From Lentisphaeria bacterium (GTDB taxonomy: Bacteria; Verrucomicrobiota; Lentisphaeria; Oligosphaerales; Oligosphaeraceae), in NCBI GenBank assembly GCA_024405235.1, contig JAKSPA010000041.1:1-10295 (forward strand): a DNA stretch of 10,295 nucleotides. Reading direction: 5' to 3'. A program made the translations under genes and the position numbers. Shown one piece after another: positions 5,956-10,295 of this stretch. Numbering within the stretch: position 1 is the first letter of the stretch; the number at the start of each line of letters is the position of its first letter. The notes below the pieces were generated by a model. The model worked only from the letters and a program-made list of their open reading frames with translations, did no database searches and was not told the DNA's origin.

Positions 5956-8700
5956 TCACTCTTTGGCGGAGCCTTCGGGATTCTTCTTGACGCGACGACG
6001 GCGCGGTTTCGGCGGCGCCGGCGTACCAGAAAGCTCTATGACCTCCTGCGCGTCAGCCGTCTGCACTGGCATCTCAACAGGCGCGAAGGCGAACGACAAG
6101 CCGCTGCGTTCCTCCTTCACGTCTGCCGTAATCTGGCTGATGTCGGCGCCCTCGCCCTGCATCAGTATTTCGTCAGCCAGCGGATCCTCTATGGAATGCT
6201 CGATGACACGACGGACTTCACGCGCTCCGAAATCGGTGCTGTACGCCTTCTCCAGAACGTATTCCAGCGCCGCAGGAGTGAGCGACAGACGGCGACCTTT
6301 CGCCGCCAGACGCTTCGCTATCACGGACACTTCGAGATCGATCACCTTTCGAATGTCCTCGCGGCCAAGGCTTCTGAAGACCACGATATCGTCCAGACGG
6401 TTCAGGAATTCGGGACGGAAGGTCTTCTTCGCGATTTCCATGATGCGGTCCTTCATGCCGGCGTTCTCTGCTTCGGCATCGTTGCCGCCGAAGCCAAGGC
6501 TTGCAGGTTTGGCGAAGCGAGTCGCCCCCGCATTGGAAGTCATGACGATGATCGCATTGCGGAATGAAACCGTGCGTCCAAGACCGTCCGTCAATTGGCC
6601 CTCTTCGAAAATCTGCAGGAGGATGTTGCTGACGTCAGGATGCGCCTTCTCGAGTTCGTCCAGCAGAACCACGCTGTATGGACGGCGGCGGATCTTCTCC
6701 GTCAACTGGCCGCCTTCTTCGTAACCGACGTATCCGGGAGGCGCGCCGACAAGACGCGAGACGTTGTATTTGTCCATGTATTCGGACATGTCGATGCGAA
6801 TCAGCGCGTCCGCATCGCCGAACATGGATTCTGCAAGCTTCTTCGCCAGATAGGTCTTTCCGACGCCAGTCGGTCCAAGGAACAGGAAGCTTCCGACAGG
6901 ACGGCGTGGATCCTTCAAATCAGCGCGCGAGCGACGCAGCGCACGGCAGACGGAATGGATTGCCTCATCCTGTCCGATTATGACATCACGGAGATTGTCC
7001 TCCATCTTGACAAGACGTTCGACTTCCTTTTCGGACATGCGCGTGAGCGGAATTCCAGTCATGGATGCGACGACCGATCTGATGTCGTCTGGCCCAAGCA
7101 CGCGTCTATTCTGTCCATCCGCACTCTTCCACTGGTTGAGAATTTCATCTTTTTTGGCAAGGAGCTTCTTCTCCTGATCGCGGCATTTTGCCGCCTGCTC
7201 GAAATCCTGCCTGATTGCGGCATCTGTCTTGGACTTCACCACTTCGTCGATCTGCTGCTCCAGATCGCTCAGATCAGGGAGGCGCCGTTCCAGATGGACA
7301 CGCGAGCGCGCTCCCGCCTCGTCCAGCACGTCAATCGCCTTGTCAGGGAAGAATCGCGCGGGAAGATAGCGGTCCGCGAGTTTCACGACGGTCTGGATCG
7401 TTTCGTCCGGATAGACCACGCCGTGGTATTCCTCGTACTTGCCTTTAAGTCCCTGCAGAATCGCAATCGTGTCCTCTGTGGACGGCGGATTGACGATTAC
7501 CGACTGGAAACGGCGTTCCAAGGCGGAATCCTTTTCGATGCTCTTGCGGTACTCGTTCATCGTCGTCGCGCCGATCGCCTGGACTTCGCCTCTGGAAAGC
7601 GCAGGCTTCATTATGTTCGCGGCGTCCATCGTGCCTTCGCCAGCGCCTGCGCCGACCATGGTATGGATTTCGTCGATGAAGAGAATTACATTTCCCGCCT
7701 CCTGCGTCTCCTTGAGAACTGCCTTCAGGCGCTCTTCGAATTGGCCACGGAATTTCGAACCGGCCACAAGGAGGCTCAAATCAAGGCCAACGATCATCGA
7801 TTTGGATAGCATGTCCGGGACCTTGCCTTCGACAATGGCCTGAGCAAGCCCTTCGACGATGGCGGTCTTGCCGACGCCTGCCTCGCCGATCAGAACGGGA
7901 TTGTTCTTCGTACGGCGGCACAGAATCTGAATGACGCGGTCTATTTCCTTCGCGCGGCCGATGACGGGATCCAACTTGCCCTGGCGGGCCATTTCCGTCA
8001 GATCGCGTCCGTATGTCTTCAAGGCGCTCAAGCGCTCACGACCATTGCCGCGACCATGCTGGCCGCGTTCGTCGCCTGAAGCATTGTCGCGTGACATGCC
8101 TGGCCGCTTTCTGCCGCCGTGTTCCATCGGATCGTCAAACAAATCATCCAGATCGTCCATTCCGCCGTCACGGTTTGGATTCTGCTGATTGTCGTCACGA
8201 TCTTCGACTTCATTGGCTGTATCTTCTGGCACGAATCTTGGATCCAGCGTATGATAGATCCAGTTGCGCAGTCCCGTGTAGGTCACGTTTCTGGCGTTCA
8301 GCAGTTCGCATGCGAGACCGCCGCCGTCTCTCAGGAGTGCAAGCAGGATGTGCTCGACGGAGATGAAATGGAATCCGAGGCTGAGCGCCTCCTTTGCGGA
8401 AAGGCTGATTACCTTCGTGGCGCGGGCGGAAAATGGCAGTTTCTCCTGCGAATCGGGATTCACTTCCGCTTCTGGCTTGAGGCGCTGAAGCAGTTCCTTC
8501 GTAAGTTCGTCGACTCCGACATTCTGCTTTTCAAGAAAATTCTTTGAGATTCCCGTCTGCGTTTTCAGCAGTGCGAGAAGAAGGTGTTCTGTACCAACGT
8601 ATGACTGACCACATGTGTGGGCGAGTTTCTGTGAAAGGTCTATTACCTGCCGCGCTCTCGGCGTAAAATGGCGCGGAATGCTGTTTTCATCCTCTGGCAT
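5956..8700 (-). CDS. clpC: ClpC-type AAA+ unfoldase, ATPase subunit of the Clp protease
   Basis: The 914-residue protein has two Clp_N repeats (about 12-155), AAA+ D1 with Walker A GEAGVGKT (272-279), pore loop KFRG (316-319) and Walker B FIDE (341-344). Next come a UVR-like middle segment (about 483-521) and AAA+ D2 with Walker A GPTGVGKT (609-616), pore loop GYVG (656-659) and Walker B LLDE (679-682). The ClpP-docking LGFGG loop is at 735-739, and GARE (825-828) fits sensor 2. The UVR segment and short middle domain mark ClpC rather than ClpB, and the LGF loop predicts work with ClpP, which unfolds and degrades tagged or damaged proteins in the cytoplasm. It exceeds the usual ClpC length of about 810-850 because of an acidic Asp-rich linker (about 158-216) and a tail with an RRRRVKK patch (900-906). 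AAGGA 8 bases before the ATG supports the start. Partner adaptors are not encoded here. Confidence 0.95.
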   Translation of the reverse strand: MPEDENSIPRHFTPRARQVIDLSQKLAHTCGQSYVGTEHLLLALLKTQTGISKNFLEKQNVGVDELTKELLQRLKPEAEVNPDSQEKLPFSARATKVISLSAKEALSLGFHFISVEHILLALLRDGGGLACELLNARNVTYTGLRNWIYHTLDPRFVPEDTANEVEDRDDNQQNPNRDGGMDDLDDLFDDPMEHGGRKRPGMSRDNASGDERGQHGRGNGRERLSALKTYGRDLTEMARQGKLDPVIGRAKEIDRVIQILCRRTKNNPVLIGEAGVGKTAIVEGLAQAIVEGKVPDMLSKSMIVGLDLSLLVAGSKFRGQFEERLKAVLKETQEAGNVILFIDEIHTMVGAGAGEGTMDAANIMKPALSRGEVQAIGATTMNEYRKSIEKDSALERRFQSVIVNPPSTEDTIAILQGLKGKYEEYHGVVYPDETIQTVVKLADRYLPARFFPDKAIDVLDEAGARSRVHLERRLPDLSDLEQQIDEVVKSKTDAAIRQDFEQAAKCRDQEKKLLAKKDEILNQWKSADGQNRRVLGPDDIRSVVASMTGIPLTRMSEKEVERLVKMEDNLRDVIIGQDEAIHSVCRALRRSRADLKDPRRPVGSFLFLGPTGVGKTYLAKKLAESMFGDADALIRIDMSEYMDKYNVSRLVGAPPGYVGYEEGGQLTEKIRRRPYSVVLLDELEKAHPDVSNILLQIFEEGQLTDGLGRTVSFRNAIIVMTSNAGATRFAKPASLGFGGNDAEAENAGMKDRIMEIAKKTFRPEFLNRLDDIVVFRSLGREDIRKVIDLEVSVIAKRLAAKGRRLSLTPAALEYVLEKAYSTDFGAREVRRVIEHSIEDPLADEILMQGEGADISQITADVKEERSGLSFAFAPVEMPVQTADAQEVIELSGTPAPPKPRRRRVKKNPEGSAKE

Positions 8701-8729
8701 ATCTTTTTTCCTTATGTTATTTTGTGTTC

Positions 8730-8749
8730 CAGCCCTTCGCTTCGGGCTG
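8730..8749 (-). promoter_or_regulatory. Hairpin in the clpC leader
   Basis: CAGCCC and GGGCTG form a perfect 6-base-pair stem with an 8-base loop, ending about 29 bases before the clpC ATG and about 15 bases before its AAGGA. No T tract follows in the clpC direction, so it is more likely an mRNA-stability or translation element than a terminator. Confidence 0.4.
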
Positions 8750-8799
8750 AATTTGCATGCTTTGCTAACTAGTTTGTGTTGTCCCTTCTGAATTGCCTC

Positions 8800-8819
8800 C
8801 CTTTTCGTAGGAGAAAAGG
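8800..8819 (-). promoter_or_regulatory. Second hairpin in the clpC leader
   Basis: CCTTTTC and GAAAAGG form a perfect 7-base-pair stem with a 6-base loop in the predicted clpC leader. It is followed in the clpC direction by GAGGC rather than T residues, so it is not a plain terminator. It lies within a possible 26-codon leader frame (8845-8765). Confidence 0.35.
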
Positions 8820-8844
8820 CCGTCCTGCAACATTTCGGGCAACA

Positions 8845-8858
8845 TCGCTAATATAGCC
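8845..8858. repeat. Small palindrome, copy A (TCGCTAATATAGCC)
   Basis: The core GCTA-ATA-TAGC is a perfect inverted repeat around three bases. It is nearly identical to copy B, 61 bases away, and lies about 20-30 bases downstream of the transcription start predicted from the sigma-54 site. Twin copies beside a promoter suggest operators. On the minus strand copy A also contains TATATT, which could be a sigma-70 -10 element, but no good -35 is seen at the right distance. Confidence 0.45.
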
Positions 8859-8887
8859 CATTCACAATGACGAAAAGACTTTCTTAA

Positions 8888-8904
8888 AGCATTTTCTATG
8901 CCAA
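8888..8904 (-). promoter_or_regulatory. Putative sigma-54 (-24/-12) promoter of the clpC operon
   Basis: On the minus strand TTGGCATAGAAAATGCT has the invariant GG and GC at the exact sigma-54 spacing. Compared with TGGCACG-N4-TTGCW it differs at the C and G after TGGCA and at the first T of the -12 box. The predicted start would be near 8876, giving a leader of about 175 bases before clpC. The same operon probably contains rpoN, so self-linked control is possible. No start site or activator site is proven. Confidence 0.5.
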
Positions 8905-8905
8905 T

Positions 8906-8919
8906 TCGCTAAAATAGCG
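8906..8919. repeat. Small palindrome, copy B (TCGCTAAAATAGCG)
   Basis: CGCTA-AAA-TAGCG is a perfect 5+5 inverted repeat, adjoining the -24 side of the predicted sigma-54 promoter. It differs from copy A at only two bases of fourteen. The position, just upstream of the polymerase site, suits a regulator-binding site. Confidence 0.45.
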
Positions 8920-8987
8920 CCGCCGTAGTCCAAACGGGGTTCGCTCCGCGCCTGTTGCGGCAATCTTTCCCACCCTGCGTCATTTTG

Positions 8988-9175
8988 TCACAAAAAATCT
9001 AAAACATGAATCCGTGAAGTTCAACGTGATGCTATCGTGCAACTGCTTGCTTGAAAGTCTGTTGTGAAAATGCGAAGGCGTGCCGGCCGCACGTCGAGCA
9101 TTTTTACAGTTGAATGTCATGCAATGAGTTGTGCGAAAGCGCACGGAAACTTCACGGATTGAGATAAAATTGTGA
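8988..9175. repeat. Long imperfect palindrome of about 190 bases
   Basis: The left arm and the reverse complement of the right arm match along almost their whole length. Matches are TCACAA (8988-8993 with 9170-9175), a perfect 13-mer AATCCGTGAAGTT (9009-9021 with 9148-9160), a diverged stretch where roughly two thirds of bases still pair (9022-9066 with 9105-9147), AAAATGC (9067-9073 with 9098-9104) and CGTGC (9079-9083 with 9089-9093) around a CGGCC centre. It could be a MITE-like element, a large RNA hairpin, or part of an insertion sequence end. It encodes no credible protein. Confidence 0.7.
9131..9144. repeat. Local hairpin within the right arm of the palindrome
   Basis: GTGCG-AAAG-CGCAC is a perfect five-base-pair stem with a four-base loop inside the right arm of the large palindrome. 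It could compete with the long-range pairing. Confidence 0.4.
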
Positions 9176-9216
9176 ACTTCCTGAAATTTTGACACTAAAA
9201 ACTGAATAGACGCCTA

Positions 9217-9438
9217 CTATCCGCGTATGAAGCAGAGTATCTCCTCGTAGGTGTGGTCGCTCCTGCGCACGGCATCCATCAGTTCGCGCCGTCTGCTTTC
9301 CTCCCGTTTCTCCATCAGAGCCTCCAGCGCCTTGACAGCAGCATCATATCTCTTCTTTGCCCTGACGACTTTCGCCTGCATTGCGGTAATCTTGTCATCC
9401 ATCGAAACAGTGCGCCTTGTTCTCTTTGTCCTTGCCAT
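9217..9438 (-). CDS. Small basic coiled-coil protein downstream of the transposase, function unknown
   Basis: This 73-residue frame starts 20 bases after the transposase stop, with GGGGAG 9 bases before the ATG. The N-terminus is strongly basic (MARTKRTRRT), and residues about 15-55 form a charged, Ala/Leu/Met-rich helix typical of a coiled coil. The end is more acidic and resembles a short YEEIL helix. No enzyme motif is visible. Order, spacing and strand suggest it is carried by the insertion sequence and translated from the same message. Possible roles are binding DNA or the transposase, or acting as a passenger; none is shown. Similar small basic helical proteins occur in anaerobe genomes, but this is from memory and should be treated as weak. 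Confidence 0.6.
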   Translation of the reverse strand: MARTKRTRRTVSMDDKITAMQAKVVRAKKRYDAAVKALEALMEKREESRRRELMDAVRRSDHTYEEILCFIRG

Positions 9439-9458
9439 CTGCGTATTCTCCCCTGAAA

Positions 9459-10295
9459 CTATAGTTTCTTCAGCCTCTCGCTGAGTTCCGCCGCCCGTTC
9501 CTTGACAAACTGCTCGTCAAGGCAGAACGCCCTCAGGATCTCCTTCTGCGTCGCCGTCACCGCATGGTCGAGGCGGTAGACTCCGTCGCCGCCCTTTATC
9601 AGTTCTATTTTCTCCAGTTCCCGCATTGCGGCCGACACGGTCATGTAGTTGGCCTTGCGCTCGTTCTTCAGTATCGCCGCCTTCAGGCTGTTGTATATCT
9701 TGTTGCGGATGATCAGCGCCACGAACTCGATGAATATCTTCGCGGAGGTCGATTCGTCGGAATACACTCGCATGGTCCGGTTGCCCAGATACGACTTGTC
9801 CCCGCGGAACAGCTTCTCGGAGTCATCCCGGCTCTTGTAGAGCGAAAGCGCCTCCCTTGCCGTCATCTCCTCGGATGTCACGATGCAGAAGTAGCCGCAC
9901 AGCTTGAGCTCGCGTTCCACGACATCGCCCTTCTCGGTCGCGACAAGCAGCCTCTTCCTGTCGAACACCAGATCGAAGTAGTGCCTGAGCGTTTCACTGA
10001 CGGCAATCTCCGCTCCCTCGTTCTTCTTCAGGTACTTCTTAAGGCGCTCCATTTTCAGTTCGACCTGCTCACGCTCGGCGTGCTCCCTTCCCGTTCCATG
10101 GTAGATGTGGAAGAACCGCTCTCTGTCATCCTCTGCGAACAGTTTGCTTCTGACGGTGATGCCGTATGCCTTGTATTCCCTTATCTCGGCAGGGCGGCTG
10201 CACTCGAAGGTGCCTCTGCGGGCAAGGACAAGCTCCGATACAAGCCTGCCCATGCCCTTGACCATGAGCACGAAACTGTATCCCTTCTCATCAAG
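9459..10295 (-). CDS. IS4-superfamily transposase (IS1634-like), C-terminal part, cut by the window edge
   Basis: The frame is open to the last base of the window, with codons for LDEKGYSFVLMVKGMG at the edge, so a GTG at 10271 is internal and the true start is outside. The visible 278 residues include the DDE_Tnp_1 catalytic end. YKSRDDSEKLFRGDK fits the IS4 signature Y-x2-R-x3-E-x6-K exactly and contains the third catalytic acidic residue (Glu). It is followed by a hydrophobic FIEFVALIIRNKIYNSL helix as in IS1634-type transposases. The two catalytic Asp residues should lie beyond the edge. The reading frame looks intact over this part, so the element may be active. Assignment to the IS4 superfamily is strong; to IS1634 it is probable. 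Confidence 0.88.
   Translation of the reverse strand, partial: LDEKGYSFVLMVKGMGRLVSELVLARRGTFECSRPAEIREYKAYGITVRSKLFAEDDRERFFHIYHGTGREHAEREQVELKMERLKKYLKKNEGAEIAVSETLRHYFDLVFDRKRLLVATEKGDVVERELKLCGYFCIVTSEEMTAREALSLYKSRDDSEKLFRGDKSYLGNRTMRVYSDESTSAKIFIEFVALIIRNKIYNSLKAAILKNERKANYMTVSAAMRELEKIELIKGGDGVYRLDHAVTATQKEILRAFCLDEQFVKERAAELSERLKKL

Larger units (their letters stand above)
8983..9201. repeat. Imperfect 15-base direct repeats bracketing the palindrome
   Basis: TTTTGTCACAAAAAA (8983-8997) and TTTTGACACTAAAAA (9187-9201) agree at 13 of 15 positions, in the same orientation, one on each side of the palindrome. They overlap or lie near the ends of its arms and do not abut the perfect 13-mers, so a simple target-site duplication is not shown. 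Confidence 0.35.
8701..9216. other. Gene-free region between clpC and the insertion sequence
   Basis: No convincing protein gene of usual size lies here. Read toward clpC, it holds the long imperfect palindrome, one small palindrome, a sigma-54-like promoter, a second small palindrome, two leader hairpins and the clpC ribosome-binding site. A 71-codon frame at 8980-9195 lies almost entirely on the palindrome and is not credible as a gene. Confidence 0.7.
9187..10295 (-). mobile_element. Insertion sequence, partial, with transposase and 73-residue passenger gene
   Basis: The transposase and the small downstream gene form a compact two-gene unit on the minus strand that continues past the window edge. 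The inner end is not certain. AAATTTTGACACTAAAAA (9184-9201), just beyond the small gene, is a candidate terminal repeat because it lies where an end is expected. Without the other end the inverted repeats and target duplication cannot be checked. Confidence 0.55.

Noticed and set aside
6595..7809. 404-codon plus-strand frame opposite clpC
   Set aside because: It is the mirror of a strongly conserved AAA+ gene; the translation has no recognisable domain and the stop-free length follows from the codon bias of the minus strand.
5956..8700. ClpB disaggregase instead of ClpC
   Set aside because: The middle domain is short and UVR-like rather than the long ClpB coiled coil, and an LGFGG ClpP-docking loop is present in D2.
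8800..8819. Rho-independent terminator in the clpC leader
   Set aside because: The hairpin is followed by no T tract on either strand.
8701..8980. CIRCE or CtsR heat-shock operators upstream of clpC
   Set aside because: Neither TTAGCACTC-N9-GAGTGCTAA nor the CtsR heptad repeat could be found on either strand.
8980..9195. 71-codon minus-strand frame between the insertion sequence and clpC
   Set aside because: It lies almost wholly on the long palindrome, lacks a ribosome-binding site and its translation has no domain-like pattern.
1..10295. CRISPR array, tRNA or rRNA gene, defence system
   Set aside because: No regularly spaced repeats, no cloverleaf or rRNA-like segments and no defence gene signatures were seen on either strand.

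Overview
The window holds a block of housekeeping genes on the minus strand (1-8700), a gene-free promoter region (8701-9216), and the end of an insertion sequence (9217-10295), also on the minus strand. Several features point to a Gram-negative, outer-membrane bacterium: a stand-alone heptose-7-phosphate kinase (LPS or surface heptose supply), sigma-54, a MurNAc-releasing hydrolase, and a ClpC-type ATPase with a UVR insert. Start codons often lack a clear Shine-Dalgarno sequence. Together these fit the PVC group (for example Lentisphaerota, Kiritimatiellota or Verrucomicrobiota), but the phylum is inferred from gene content only and is not proven.

The minus-strand gene order, in the direction of transcription, is: clpC (8700-5956); a membrane protein with a degenerate FHA-like domain and a coiled coil (5893-5138); an rfaE1/hldA-type sugar kinase (5106-4099); rlmI-type 23S rRNA m5C methyltransferase (4077-2884); rpoN (2847-1312); a NamZ/DUF1343 exo-muramidase (1315-191); and the beginning of a TsaB-like gene (102 to the window edge). 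Gaps of 62, 31, 21, 36, -4 and 88 bases suggest one long operon or a few overlapping transcripts. The TsaB-like frame is closed by a stop immediately after a run of nine A residues, so it is slippage-controlled, broken, or a sequence error.

The region upstream of clpC has a good match to a sigma-54 -24/-12 promoter, which would put rpoN under possible control of its own product. It also has two near-identical small palindromes (GCTAAWATAGC) on either side of the predicted transcription start, two leader hairpins, and further upstream an imperfect palindrome of about 190 bases. Beyond that lies an IS4-superfamily (probably IS1634-like) transposase, cut by the window edge, followed by a 73-residue basic coiled-coil protein gene that appears to be carried by the same element.

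The genes cover protein quality control (ClpC), ribosome and tRNA modification (RlmI, TsaB-like), envelope sugar supply (heptose kinase), peptidoglycan turnover (NamZ) and transcription control (RpoN). No defence system, CRISPR array or RNA gene was seen. The least explained items are the FHA-like membrane protein, the TsaB poly-A interruption, the clpC control region and the long palindrome.
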